Numbered from the stretch's first letter, positions 28,008 through 41,720 are shown. The stretch: 64,000 nucleotides of DNA from Centropus unirufus (GCA_013397695.1 VYZI01000384.1:558847-622846); one strand, 5' to 3'. Numbers and translations: made by a program. Notes: a model not told the origin generated them from the sequence alone.

Positions 28008-31000
28008 GAACAAATGGTTGATTTTGCAGTATTGTCTAAGTCCAGGAACAACAATCAAATATTATGGAGATGATGCCCTTGTGCCAGACAGAAAATTTAA
28101 GCAGTTAGTTTAAGAATCTGTCTCTATCATTGAAGCCAAATATTCATCTACACAAAGAACACCACTTTGGTGCTTCACTTGCTACAGAGTTCTAGCAGCG
28201 TCCTCACTGAAACTGGTGTCTCCTAAGATCAAATCTTCAGCCTGCAGCCCTCCTTACTCTTTATACTTGGGCAAGGTTTTACAATCATTTATAGACAGGA
28301 AACACTTCACAGACATTCCTTGTAATTCCTAGTTCTGTATATGTGAAAAGCTATTTGTCCCTCAGAAAACTAAGATATTATTATTTACATTAATATGGAC
28401 CCTTTGAGGTATATTTTTAATATATTTTGTATTTAAGTATAAGCCTTTACTTTATAATGATCTCAAACAGCTACTCCTATTAATAACAAATAACGTTTTG
28501 GTTTTTTCTATGAATAGAGCAGAGATTACCACAGGTGGTCTAATTTGTATAGAACTTCAATTCCTACCACCCTTGTGGTGCTGACAGAGCCCAATGGAAA
28601 AGAGACTGAAAAAAAAAAAAGAAAAATCCCCCTACAATTTTAAAATAGTCCAAGTTTCTTAGAACAAGATACTTTGTCCACTGTTCCTGTACCTTTGAGC
28701 ATCTACAACCCTGCTGCATAAGGATGAGGAAAGTGAATAAGAAAAGATGCCACCAATCCCCTCCTGTTAAAGGGTGGGACCACGATGGACACGCAGCAGC
28801 TGACGGGAACCTGCCTTCCACCTTCCAGAAGGGTCTGGGATGAGAACATAAACCGCTCTGAATTGACAGGTATCTTTGCTCCCCTCATTATTACCATCCG
28901 CCTCCCCCGGTGCTGCCCAGTTCGCTTGTGGCTCTCTCAGCCAGAAAGGCAGCAGCTCGGGCACCGCACTGGGTCAGGGCCGGGGGATCCGAGAGCCAAG
29001 CTCCCAGGCCAACTCTGCCTCTGCATGCTGATTACTCCTCTCTCTACCAATCTGCTGCACAATGCCATTTGATTTCAATTTCCCAAGGAGGCGGAGGAAG
29101 GGAGAGAGGAGGCTGTATCCAGCTGATGCAACTCTGTTCAGGCTGAAATCTGTGGGAAGCTCTCTGCAGAGAAAGGCACAGGAGGGGCTACAAGGGAAGC
29201 AATGCCTGCTCCTGTTTCCCCGCTACTTTTTCCTTTATTGCGTTAACAAAAATATTCAGCAACCGTGATAATTTCATTCAACTTGACTCACAATATCATC
29301 TAACACACACAGAAAAATGTATTTTTTTCCTAATAGTAATAGAAGGTGATTTAGTTTCTTGCATATTTTTTTCTTAATAAAAAATTAAGATCTTGGTAAT
29401 TAAGATTAGTAATGGTACTTGATACATAACTTAAAAATATTTTTCCTTCTCCTGGAGGCAAGACTTGCACGCCCCTGGCACTGTCATTGGGCTAAATAAT
29501 TGAAGAATTTACTTGCCAAGTTACCTTAACCAAACAGCTCCTCAATGTTTCATTAGATACACTCAACTCCCTCCCTGTGTTTTGAAGAGGAAGCTCAAGA
29601 GAACCTTGTATTTTGCAAAGCTGGGATGCTTCATTACCTGTTCAATTTCAGCATCAGATCACGAAACCTTCATCAGTTTACAGCCAATCTGATCCACGGA
29701 TTCCAAAGCAAAATCTTCTTGGAAGACACCCAGGCTGTGTATTCCAGAAGATCAGCTCACGAGAGTCGTACGTCCACCATGTAGTGCAACCCCGTTCGTT
29801 TCAACAGAAGTTCTGTTCCATCATACAGACTGGTTTGTATTTGGGTCCTGATTTTGATAGTTTGGTCATGGCACAGAAGGTGCCATTCTCACAGGATGAA
29901 GTTTGAAACAGAGTGCGTCCCAGACCCCTCGCAGTGCCAAAGGCAGCAGAGGACATGAGGGAACATGAGGACACGAACTATGATTGGCAGCGGTCGACAT
30001 TCGAGGAAGACCAAAACAGCTCTTCTTCAAAGTTAGACCTGCCCGAACCAAACCCAACGTAAAGCAGCAAGGGACTTTCACTCAGATATTTACAGGGTGG
30101 GATTTTAATTATACGATTGAACTATTTCAGCTTTATTACAGTGGGGAAGTTTACACGAGCTTATCGTAACCTGATAGACTTGATCTGGTTTAAATTATGA
30201 AACTCCTTTACAGCTTCCTATGGAAAGATCCAGGTCAGAATTTCTTTAATCAGCTCAGATGCACAACACTCGAATTAACGATTCTTAGAGTGTGCTTTGC
30301 CTGACAGGGCCTCAATGCCAGCACACAAAGGGGTGTGCAGGTGGCAGAAAGCAGTGAAGCAAACAAAGCCAAGGTGGCGTGCACAGCGCTGTGACCAAAG
30401 GCACCCAGCATGGCCCACAGGCACAGGCTGCTTCGGACAGAGGCCCCGTTCCCCAGGGGCTATTTGTGAAAGCGATCTTCTCCAGCCACTTGCCAAATCA
30501 CCACGGCAATTGTGTTTCATTACAACATCAGGACATTTTTCAGTCAAAACCTTATGTTATCTGAAGTCCTACTTCTCACTGCTTACCTACTTCACCCAGA
30601 TTTTCACTGGAAATTAGAAAACCCCAATGATCCTAGCTGAGAAGGTGCCTCTCCTGACTGATATCCTGGAATGCACCTGGGGAAATCCCGGCTGTGATTA
30701 ATTTTGAATGATCCGAGCTGTGAAAGCTACGCTGTCAATCAGAGCGGGTTTCTCAAATGCCAAGGCTATACCTCCGAATCCCTGACAAGGGAGTGACACA
30801 TCTATGTTTCCATCCCAGTGGAAATGTACATTTCATAACCTACATACTGCTACAAACGAAAATATCGCCTCCTTAGCTCTATTACGTCCATGGTATAAAA
30901 AAGCAGAATGCCCCATATTTTCTCTGTTTTAGCGTGATGGAGATCTGCTTTGGAAGTACCGCCTTCTGATCAATCCAGCCCACCACCAGGATCCCCAGTA

Positions 31001-31622
31001 ACTTTATGTAGAGCCTTTCCAGAGACAAGATGACTAAAACTAGCTGACAATAGTTAGGATCCCACAGAGCAGTTTCAAAAGCAACTCATACTTAGAAAAA
31101 CTGAAATGGTTAACTAGATTTGATGTGAAGAAAATATCTTCTGAGAAAATAAGCCTTTGTAAAAGAGGTCTCATATAGGTAATTTAAAAAAAAAAAGAGA
31201 ACCAAAATGGTCTTTCCAAGTATTTGAAAACTCCTTGACGGAGAGCTAAACTAGGGTACTTGGATCAGGAAGCCTATGCTTTAAATTCCTGAATATAGAT
31301 TCGCAGATATTATGAGAAAAATCCTCACTACGTTAGTTTTACCAAGAAATTGGAAATTGGTGTCAGTAGATAACTCAGGCCCTAATGTGACAAAAGCAGC
31401 GGTCCTCACTAAGTCTGACCAGTTTGCAAATAAGGAAAGAACACAGATTTTGGACTATCAGAACACAATTACTCTAACACTTTAATGTCCAATAGTTCTC
31501 TAACTTAACTGGTCAGTGCACAGCACCTGGGATTCCATAGAAGATTACACCACAAAGGCTTACAGCACACCTTTTTCCTGCGAAGAAAACCATCCTTCTC
31601 CCCAGGTCTGAATGCACAGATA

Positions 31623-31758
31623 CAGCCCCTGACTCAACAAAGCACTTAAGCCTGACGGTAAATGCTTTATTTCAGCAGAATTCAAATGCACATGTAAGTG
31701 CTTTGTTGAACAAGAAGGGATTTAGGCGTACGCTTAAGTACTTCACTGAACTGGGACC
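31623..31758. repeat. Decayed inverted-repeat element (possible MITE)
   Basis: The left arm contains GACTCAACAAAGCACTTAAG (31631-31650). The right arm, read in reverse complement, contains CAGTTCAGTGAAGTACTTAA (31734-31753), similar over about 30 bases. A third copy in reverse orientation lies between them (AAGTGCTTTGTTGAACAAG, 31696-31714). The layout and the AAGCACTTAAG core resemble a palindromic repeat I recall as common in turtle, crocodile and bird genomes. The family name is not certain. Confidence 0.5.
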
Positions 31759-34419
31759 ATGCTACTATTTATAGAAAGATTTTTGTTCTGGTTTTATTGT
31801 CCAACACTTACAGTCATCCTATGGCTTTTCCTTCTGTGTTTCTGTGTACTCTCACTTCACACAGCAAAGCATTTAGCAGTTTGCTTCCAGAAGTCATATG
31901 TTTAAAATCAGAATGGATACCATTAGCCTCACTGATCTCAAACTTCTTTTGTCGTATTTACACAGAAATACGTAAAGAAAAGGCTGAATCATGGGAATGT
32001 TCTGAAGCCAGAGGCCATATATAACACCAAAAAGCCTTTCCCGGCAGGTAGGAACTAAACACTAACCCATGCACCCGTGTCCGTTCCAGCTTCTCCAAGT
32101 GTGCTCCAGCGTGCAATACGCTGCTCCACAGACAGCGAGAGTCAGCCCGGGTCATGTCTGAGGCAGAATTTTATTCAGCTTGAAGCGACGCCAGTGCTTC
32201 AGTGCCATTGCTGCTGCAGAGGCAGACTGCTAACAGGCCCCAAGCGGTGGCGTTAGAAGGCAAAGGTACTTCCAAATGACTTCCAGTTCAACAGCGCTGC
32301 CTCTCCATTTTCATTTAGAAAAATAGCTCTCTCCATTGTGGAGGGACCTGGACCTACCAGCTCTTCTTTCAGTCTTAATGAACAGCTTTCAAAAAACTCT
32401 GTTATGATTAACCAATCTCTTTTCACAGATATTGATACAATAACAAAAATTCCATGTCTCCCAAAAATCCCTAAATATTATGTCTGCTTTATTAACAATA
32501 CCATTGATCCACTGTTACCCTTTTATAAATTTTAGGTCCCCCACAAATATATACATGGGGCTTTTGGTTTTTTTGTTTGTTTAGACACAGATTATCCAGG
32601 GACAGTGCTGTGCTTCTGGGATGCTTGAAATCTGGTTGGATAAAACAGGCCCGTTTAATCAGCGTCCTCATTTAAAATGGCTGTAAAAGGCATGTTTCCA
32701 TCCAAAGCAATACCAACTGTAAGACTGCTTAGGAATGCAAATGGTTTAAGGGGAAAGGATTCTGCTAGCTAGTTTTTGAGAATGGAAAGTGCGCTAAAAT
32801 GAAAGAGGAGAGGCAGAGTAAAAGACAAAGAGAAGGAATGATGAGAGCAGGCAGTTCCTCGGCGGCTGTGCCTGCGAGCTGGGGGGAAGGCAGAGCCCGT
32901 GCTGCACAGCAGACACAGCTTCTGTGTCACCCACCTCCCACCGCCCTTCCCAAAGAAATACCACGGAGCTCCTGCTGTGGAAGGCTGGCAGAGAGAAACT
33001 CACCTTGCCTGATCCTTTCCAGCACTCGGGGGAACAGGACCTTACACACCCTTGTAAATAAATAGTTGTACACAAACTGCATCTGCAGCTTCCAACTCCA
33101 GGTACCCAGATGCATTGGAAGGGGCAAAATAATCCCCTACAAGACATTATTTCATCAGAGCCGCCTAATGACATAACCCAAAGCCACTAAAATCAATGAC
33201 AGAAACTTTTCATCATTTTCAGGAGGTACTGAATCAGACTCCAATAATCTTCAGCTGAATTATTAATGGTAACTTGTAAGCCTTTTATACCATTATCATG
33301 GGAAGATCTCTATTAGCCACCAATTTAGAGTGCAATTTTTCAAAATATCCAACTTATGGATGCACAAATCCTATTGGCAAGCCAACAGGACTTAAAATTC
33401 CATTTGGCTCCCATTCCTCCCTTTCCAAAATTCTGCCTTTAATACATTAAATCTTTCTACTGCATTATCTATAACTTATGATGTTACTTGGAAATGGTCT
33501 CTTGACAGTGAATGCAACACTCGGTGCTAGGCTCACAGATGTGATATTCCTTCCCTAGAGCAGAGTGAAAGGCTCTCTTATAGGCAGGCTCTTTTACTTG
33601 AAATGTGCTGTTTCTCCGAATGGTGCCTGCAAGAACACCACCAAAAAAAATTATGTTTTCACATAGAGAGGAGCCTTGGTTGTTTATATGTATGTGGAAC
33701 CTACCACACTTCACTCCTATCTAAGTAAATGTCTTTAATACTCTTTATGAGTAACATTAGAAATACCTTTCAGACACTAACAATCCTTTGCACTTACAGC
33801 AGAATTTTCTATTCCAAATTCTTCGTAGTTTCACAAGTAGTGACAAATTAACCCTTCAACGATGCAGGTAAGGTGCACACCATAGCAGTTTAATCAAATA
33901 CAACAGCTCAGCAAAGGCAGAAAACGTTCCCTAACATAGTAAATAAAAAGAAGCAGAGCCTTAGTTCCCCCACCCCATGCCCTGGTCAGCCCATAGACGA
34001 GGTGTTTTAATCTGCTCACGCTGCTCCCTTGAGGAGGAAACATGTTATATTATCAACGTGGAGCTGTGCTAACAAGATAAAGGTATGAACATGGGAGACG
34101 TTACCAAGGCTGCGGTTGTATTTTATGCTGATTAATAGGAAAGCATCGCCTGAGATTTCAAGGGCAGCAATGTATTTGAAGCATTATCACAAGTCAAGAG
34201 AATCCACTAGCACATTGAAAGGAAAGTGTGAAAGGAGCAGAAAAAAAGAAGTGGAATTCAGGGCAGCAACTTCAGCAAACTTGGCCAAATTATTCGAACC
34301 ATCTCTTGAAGAGAACAGATCAAGGAGTTCAGGAAAACTGATAGTTATCAACAAAGCCTGAATAAAACAGTGCAACAGATGATCGCAGTGCGGAGGGAAT
34401 ATAGGAAGCACTGTAAGAG
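31759..34419. other. Non-coding stretch, nothing identified
   Basis: No exon, RNA gene or clear repeat was recognised. Frames are short; the longest is a minus-strand frame of 126 codons near 32794-33174 with no family resemblance. Confidence 0.55.
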
Positions 34420-35745
34420 ACTATTACTGATATATCCAGGGTCTTTAAAGGCTTTGACAGTCAGAAGAGATTGTACAAAAGGTGAAACGAGCATTTAACA
34501 AAGAACAAGCAGAAAAGAAAGGCAGAAACGTCTCAGGTATGATCCAGATGAGCCAACACACAAAAGGATCAACAACTAATGAGGCACATCAAAAGGCAAT
34601 AGGGAAAGCACCTATAAATACGGCAGAAGGAACCAAGAGACAAAGATAAGCAGAGAGTCTAGGATTTAATGGGAAAGGAGAGAAAATAACAGATGGCTAA
34701 GAGAAAGCGGAATTATTCAGTGCCTCCTTCATGTTCTTTTAATGCTTCCATCTAAAGGATAATGAAAAGCAAAAAGTTTTCTGAAGCGATTTTTACCAAG
34801 ATGACAGGACTATGAGCCTGAAGAAAAAAGAATGGGCTGAAAATATTGAAAGAAGGCAGACATACTCACTTGGATAGAGAATGACGAAGTTCACTGCAGA
34901 GTGCTCAAGGAATTACCTAAAGCCATCCCCAAACATTAGCTGTGATATTCAATAATGCACAAAGGACGGGTAAAGCCCCCGAAGGATTGTGGAGAGGCAA
35001 CAACTTCAAAAGGAGAAGTGAGTGACTCAAGAAGCAGCAAACCATCCCACCTCCCTTTTATACTCGGGAAGATGCTGAAACAAGTTAAATCATCACATAA
35101 GCACCAGAGGGATAAAGTGCCTGAAAATAACCACATCACATCAGTGAAATTTCCTTCTTGATAGGGCAACCAGCCTACTACAGGAAGAAAAGCCAGCAAG
35201 GGGCAATTCATGGTGGCTCCAGTGAGAATTCCAGTAACTGTCCAGCACGGTATTTCCCTAGGGCAGCAAGGACATGGATGAAATCACAGCTTAACAGGGA
35301 ACCAGGATGAAATTGCAGCATAGTGGGGGCACAGTTTCTTATAAAAAAACAAGCAAACCATCTACAATTTAAGAGCAATTACTAAAATTCACTGTCAGTG
35401 GAATGTGATTTCACTGCCAGAGCACATCTCACTGCTGGTTTGATACATTAATGAAGTTCAGTGGAGAAGAATGCTTGTGAAGCAAGCAGGTAGGGTTCAG
35501 ATTGCCTTCAATCCACAACCAGACAAGATCAACGTTCAGAACAAAACTTAATACAGTGAAGAAATTGTTGAAAAGCCAATTGCAAGCAGAGCAAGTGCAA
35601 GATATATAAGATAGAGACCTGCTGGCAAGGATCTGGGGGCCATTGCAGACTATAAGGGACAAGCAGTGCAATGGTGTTTTACAGAAAGGCCGAGGCCAGG
35701 ATGTATAACAGGAGTGTTGCACATGGGGTAACCTTGCCATTTTTC
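34420..35745 (+). mobile_element. Old, decayed CR1/L3-type LINE, reverse-transcriptase region
   Basis: Several ordered blocks resemble the end of the reverse-transcriptase frame of CR1/L3-type LINEs as I remember it: a block near 35100-35185 around AGCACCAGAGGGATAAAGTG and CCTTCTTGATAGGGCAACC, a block near 35626-35665 around GGATCTGGGGGCCATTGCAG, and one near 35698-35720 around GGATGTATAACAGGAGTGTT. The order and spacing suit one plus-strand element. Upstream A-rich, purine-rich sequence back to about 34420 fits the earlier part of such an element but is too eroded to align by eye. No frame stays open, so it is a dead copy. Ends are uncertain. Confidence 0.62.
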
Positions 35746-38700
35746 TCTCCTCTCCAGAAACTTGCAAAACCCAAGTAAAAAAAAAAAATAGGAAAAAAAA
35801 ATCCACAAGGAAATTCACCATAAATGCAACTCTGCCCTGTCATCTGATTCAGCAAGGGAGCAATAAATGTTAGCAGTGCCAGGAAAACATATGAAGGGAC
35901 TGCTGCTGGGTCACACAAAAAGCAACAGAACACTGCATCTTCCGGGGGAACAAACCTATTAGCGCCAAGCCCTCACAGGCCATAATGGCATTTTCTTGTT
36001 CCTGCTGCTCTCAAATTCTTTAGCACTTGAGACAGAATCAGCAGGGCTGCAGTGTGTAACACATGAATTTTTCAGAGTATTTACCCTTTCAAGAAGAGCA
36101 TTCCACCTCCTCCAGAATGATTCTTGTGTTATTTGCATGTATAACTAAAAATGGGTCTCGTTTTTGCCAGGGCTTTCAGACACCGGGTGCTCACTGTCTT
36201 TAAGAACTTCTCAGTAACATGGATTAGGTCTTTTCCAGATAAAATTTGGGCATTTTGTCTCCATGTAACTACTTTCTACTATTTATAGGCCAGAACTCAT
36301 ACCAGTCTTCTATTTTTAGACCACAAAAATGGATTTAAAGCTAGTATAAGACTCCACACATCAGAAAAATGCTGGTGAATATGCAGATTTTGTAGAATAA
36401 AGCAGTGCATTAAACCTGCATCGGAACTTAAGACTAATCTCCAATGCAGCAAAGCAGTTGTGATACATGTAATATTGGCACTAACTAGGTTTTTTTGGTG
36501 TAAGTTTATTTTATCAAAACTACCATTTTGCTTTCATTATGACTGTAGGCCAGCTCCTAACAATGCACAGATCTATTTCCACACATGACAAAAAATAATT
36601 TTTTTTATTTTTTTTTTTTTTATAAAGTGAATTTACTTTAAGCTTCAGCAACTGCTATCAACAGAAAGGCTAAAAAATCTGATGATATCAAAGAACACTT
36701 TTCTATCACAAAACTCCTCATTTAATACTGCTGCTTAAAACCATTTTGAGATGCACATTACAATACTTTCTAGGAACCCATCGACCTATTGGGATTTTCC
36801 AGCTGTGGTTACAGAGAACATTCCCTGCAAACAAAATTCCTATTATTTCAACCCTCTTAAACATTATTGGCCTATTTAAATAATAACAATCGTACAAAAT
36901 GGTTTAAAATACCAAGAAAATACCTCTAGCACAAACCCTGAAATGCTGGCTAGTCTAATATCTCAGCCTACTTTGTACATTCTGCTGAATTCAACCACAT
37001 CTTCCAGGACAGATTTCCCATTAGTGGGAATAACTTCCACCAATGAAGAAGCACTGTTCAAGAGACAGGACAGAATACATATGATCAGCAAATATTTTCA
37101 AGGTGACCCTGTGATTTTTGCACAGTAAAGGTATCCGGAGGCTTGAAAAGCATCTCCTGCTCATAACAGGATGGCAATGGGAATTCACTAGGTTTTAGCC
37201 TCGCTGCAGACCGCCAGAAAACAGCTCCTCTTCATCCAAAGACCCCCAAGCCCTAAAGCATTTTAAGACACACGCAGGCATTGCAGAGTGGACATCAGCA
37301 GCTGCAGTGCTTTTAAACCTTCTCCATCCCTGCTGGAGGGTTTTCTATTAGATGTACTTTTCATGCGGTTCAATGTAAGTTATTTTAGGCATGCTAATAA
37401 ATAAATTAGGCTAAAGGTAATTCCCCAAACACTACCGAACTAATGACTTGCTAATCTCAGCCTTACAAATGCTGAGCAGAGACAGCTTCAGCATTCTGGG
37501 CTTCAGAGTGCCTTTCAAACCTGAAAGGCATATCCAGGGCCAAACTCCTGCCCAGTTCGGTGGGTGGGAGAAGGCAGTGATTCGGCCTTGCAGCTCCAGT
37601 TGTCCCTTCAACGACTAAGAATCACTGCTTCCTCAGTGAATTTGCAGCCCCTGTGGGGATTTCCACACACGTATACATCGCACACAGGCCCAGACTGCTC
37701 CATGCAGGCAGCACAAGGTGCCTCCTCCGCCAGATGCTCCGAGAAAAAGAGTAAGTTTGGCTCTGAAAACCCCAGCACTGTTACTCTTTAAAGATGTCCT
37801 ACTACACAATTAATTCATTCATGGTGCGAACAATTATGCCTGCATTATGACAACTGTATACCCAGCACACAAGGTCACTGTTGTTGCTCTTCCACACTCG
37901 GCAATCGCACCATACTGCCCTCACAAGTACTGGCACTCCAGACCCAGCTCCTTCTGGAGGCTGAGCGGTTCTTGGGAACAGGCTTTGGAACAGGAGCGAT
38001 GGGAAGACTGCAAAACCTGCCTGCAGCGTGAGTGAGGCCTTTGGACCGGAGGAGAGAAAGAGCTGAAAGCAGATAAATGAGCTTCCACAAGAGAACTGTG
38101 GCTGAGGCCATGAGCGCGCTGACCTAAGCGCTCAGACTGAGGACACACAGGCTCCTCGGAGGCGATGCCTCTTTCTGCACACTTAAAGGCATGCAAGGAA
38201 CCCTCCCTAACAGTAGGTCTTAAATAAAGTAGCAACTTCTGCCTCCAAGTAACTATCCAAAGCCTTTGTCGTTTACATTCCAGCATGGAGAGGGTGTCCC
38301 TGCAGCACACTAGCTATTTTATTTATATCATACAAAGAATTCTGAACTTAAGGTTCAAAACATGTGAAAACAAGGCCTTTTACATGACGGCCTTTAGATG
38401 CAAGCCCTCACTGATGTGTACACCTGGTGGCCCAGGAAAATGCCACTTACCACATCCCTTGGGGTATATCGGATCAAGCAAATGTGAAAGAGTCGGTCAC
38501 ACTTATAAAACAGAAGTCTGAAATATTTCCCTACTAAAGAATCCCATTTGTGGAAGATGAAACTTTTTTTCAGAGTGGGGCTTGGCAAAAAAATTAGCCT
38601 TTCTGATTTAATTGTCAATTTTGTAGTGTGACTGCACTAGGACCAACGTGTCCCTCAGCGTTTATGACAGCCATTACTGTCAGGTCTATTATTCTATTGC

Positions 38701-40540
38701 ACATAAATATTATTTGCCCATGCTCACTTTTCCTTTCTCAAAGATTTTAGGCTTTTGCCCTTTGAGTCAATCAAAACTATTTTATCCCTTTGCATTTGCC
38801 ACTCATGTTCTTAAAAAAACAATAAAATCTGTTCTTATAATTATCTGTACTTAGTTTTTATATACTTCTTTCAAAGGGCAACTAAAGTTCTACATTGAAC
38901 GTTGTGAACTGCAAATATTTCCTGCACAGTATATGTTAGATGTGAGCCTTTGTTTTTGAACAGAATTCTTAAGTATATCTGACACACATGTTCCAATAGG
39001 AATTTCATCAGAAGGCTGAACTTCATGGAAATGTTTATTTTAAAAGATTTCAGCAGGCACACGATTTATTTTAGAGGTAAACCTTTGTCCCATTCCCAAC
39101 TACCTCCTCTACTATCATCTCCCATCAGAGTGCCACTAAAATGATCACTAAACTCTTGTATAATCACACTGATCTCTCCTCATGGTCAACAGGGATTACC
39201 TTTCCCCAGCTGCATCCCCATCCTGCACCTATTCTGAAGTTACAATGCAAGGTTTAGGGTATTTTGAATATAAGGATTTTCTTTTTTACCTCACTTGCTA
39301 TACTTGAAACTATTACAAGTTTTGGGCAAATAATCAGAACGTGCAGGTTTTGTTGATGTAGATAATCCTCTGGGATTAACAGAAACCTTAGAGATTCTCT
39401 CTATTCAGACAAACTGTCCTACTTTCCAGTCACATCACTAACGCGACTGTGGTAAGCGATCTGCAGAGCTTTATTCTCAGCTAACAAAGATAAAGAACCA
39501 GACAAACACATCAGTTTGGCTCAGCTACCTATGAAGACACAACTACTGCTCTCCTAGTGTGTCAAGAGGTGACATGGAACATGGTGAAGAATCACGGTCC
39601 TCTGAAGTGGCGTGAAAGGCCAGGAGGGGTTTGCTGAGCCATCTCAAACAACACCAAACGCCTGTTTGAGGAAAACCAAACCAAGCCCACTGGCTATGGT
39701 AATGGTTCATTGACTCTTGCCACTGCAGTCTCTCTCCCAGAATGAAGGAGACAGCGCTACAGGACCCCCAGTATAAGTATGTCCATTATTTCCCCAGGGA
39801 ACTTGTCAAAAACAAGAGCAGTTTAATCAACATAATTAGGAAAAAGGCATTTGAATGGTTGAAAGATTTGGTTTGGATGAAGAGACATGCCAGAAATTTG
39901 GATGAGTATCACATTCAAGAGCCTGGGTAATCAAGAGGTTGTGGTCGTAGGTTTGCAGCATGTGAGCAAAGGACAAAACCGGCACAGACCTCCAATAGGA
40001 ACCTGAGGTAATGTAATAAGGTGCCTTGCAAGATTAAATGAAACATTCTTTCCATTAAACGTTACAGCAAAAATGCTAATATTGACACTAAACTGAACAG
40101 TTAATCCATATTCTTCTGCTCTAGGAAGAGCTCGGAGCCCTGCTTGCTTTGGAAATGGAGCTCCCCATTAGATCATAAAGTCATCAAAAGGCACCGTGAC
40201 CGAGCAGCGGCGAAGCCCTGCTCTACAGCACTGCTTCCAGCTTACCGGCCTCCCCAGCCCCTTACCTGGGTACCCACGCCTCTCGGGTATCGTTTTACTA
40301 CAAAATATGCTTTAAATTAAAGTAAAGCAACTATGAGGACAGGAATGGGCTGTGTCGATGTGATAAAACAGCACAACAACAAGGGGGGAAAAAATCAAGC
40401 GAAAATATTCAGTAAGTGATACAGAGAGAGAATTAAACTTCCAGGCTGTTTAATTAAGTAAATGAGAGGTTTTCCTCTGCCGACAGCACGTCAGGCCTTC
40501 CAGAGACACAAGAACGCAGGACAGCGCTCCTTGTTCCACA
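35746..40540. other. Non-coding stretch left of the CpG island
   Basis: No coding exon is recognised. Near 40261-40268 the minus strand reads CCCAG|GTAAGG, a near-perfect splice donor about 600 bases left of the gap. It could close a first exon transcribed leftward from the CpG island, but there is no coding support. The interrupted poly-T tract at 36.6 kb also lies here. Confidence 0.55.
36595..36622. repeat. Interrupted poly-T tract
   Basis: Long T runs broken by single A residues follow AAAAAATAA. This is low-complexity sequence. It may be a degenerate retrotransposon tail, but nothing upstream supports that. Confidence 0.8.
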
Positions 40541-40880
40541 TCTCTAGCAGCCTCCAAGGCAAAATTCCAGAGGCAGCCCGCAGCGTCCGCGGGGGAAAGC
40601 GGCGGAGCACGGGGCTGCCCCGCGGCTCCTCCCGGCCCAGCCCGGCCGCAGAGCCGAGGGTCACCAACTCCCCGCGCACCCGAACAAACATTTCCAAGAC
40701 CGACACCGGCTGAAACCCGGAGCCCGGGGCCTGCGGGAGCCCGAGCCGCCCCCCGCGACCCAGGGACGCGGCGACCGAGGGGGCAGCGGGGCCGGGGGGG
40801 GCGGCTCAGCCCGGCCGCCCAGCACGGAAACCCCGCGGCGGCGCCGGACCCTTCCCCGCCCGCTCCGCGCAGCCCCGCGC

Positions 40881-41720
40881 NNNNNNNNNNNNNNNNNNNN
40901 NNNNNNNNNNNNNNNNNNNNNNNNNNNNNNNNNNNNNNNNNNNNNNNNNNNNNNNNNNNNNNNNNNNNNNNNNNNNNNNNNNNNNNNNNNNNNNNNNNNN
41001 NNNNNNNNNNNNNNNNNNNNNNNNNNNNNNNNNNNNNNNNNNNNNNNNNNNNNNNNNNNNNNNNNNNNNNNNNNNNNNNNNNNNNNNNNNNNNNNNNNNN
41101 NNNNNNNNNNNNNNNNNNNNNNNNNNNNNNNNNNNNNNNNNNNNNNNNNNNNNNNNNNNNNNNNNNNNNNNNNNNNNNNNNNNNNNNNNNNNNNNNNNNN
41201 NNNNNNNNNNNNNNNNNNNNNNNNNNNNNNNNNNNNNNNNNNNNNNNNNNNNNNNNNNNNNNNNNNNNNNNNNNNNNNNNNNNNNNNNNNNNNNNNNNNN
41301 NNNNNNNNNNNNNNNNNNNNNNNNNNNNNNNNNNNNNNNNNNNNNNNNNNNNNNNNNNNNNNNNNNNNNNNNNNNNNNNNNNNNNNNNNNNNNNNNNNNN
41401 NNNNNNNNNNNNNNNNNNNNNNNNNNNNNNNNNNNNNNNNNNNNNNNNNNNNNNNNNNNNNNNNNNNNNNNNNNNNNNNNNNNNNNNNNNNNNNNNNNNN
41501 NNNNNNNNNNNNNNNNNNNNNNNNNNNNNNNNNNNNNNNNNNNNNNNNNNNNNNNNNNNNNNNNNNNNNNNNNNNNNNNNNNNNNNNNNNNNNNNNNNNN
41601 NNNNNNNNNNNNNNNNNNNNNNNNNNNNNNNNNNNNNNNNNNNNNNNNNNNNNNNNNNNNNNNNNNNNNNNNNNNNNNNNNNNNNNNNNNNNNNNNNNNN
41701 NNNNNNNNNNNNNNNNNNNN
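40881..41720. other. Assembly gap (840 N)
   Basis: This is an unbroken run of N between GC-rich flanks. Any reading frame crossing it is an artefact of translating N. The length is not a round placeholder, so it may be an estimated gap size. GC-rich repeats at its right edge are a plausible cause. Confidence 0.99.

Larger units (their letters stand above)
17302..31622. other. Non-coding stretch, no recognisable gene
   Basis: No coding exon is recognised. The stretch contains the CpG-rich patch at 26.4 kb, a weaker GC-rich area at 27.0-27.2 kb, AT-rich sequence around 28.38-28.45 kb and the homopolymer tract near 28.0 kb. Open frames are all below 130 codons. Confidence 0.6.

Noticed and set aside
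39742..39930. 62-codon plus-strand frame with plausible amino-acid composition
   Set aside because: No similarity to a known protein and no convincing splice signals around it.
40491..40706. 71-codon minus-strand frame at the left flank of the gap
   Set aside because: GC-rich CpG-island sequence gives open frames by chance; it does not match SPTLC1 or ROR2 first exons.
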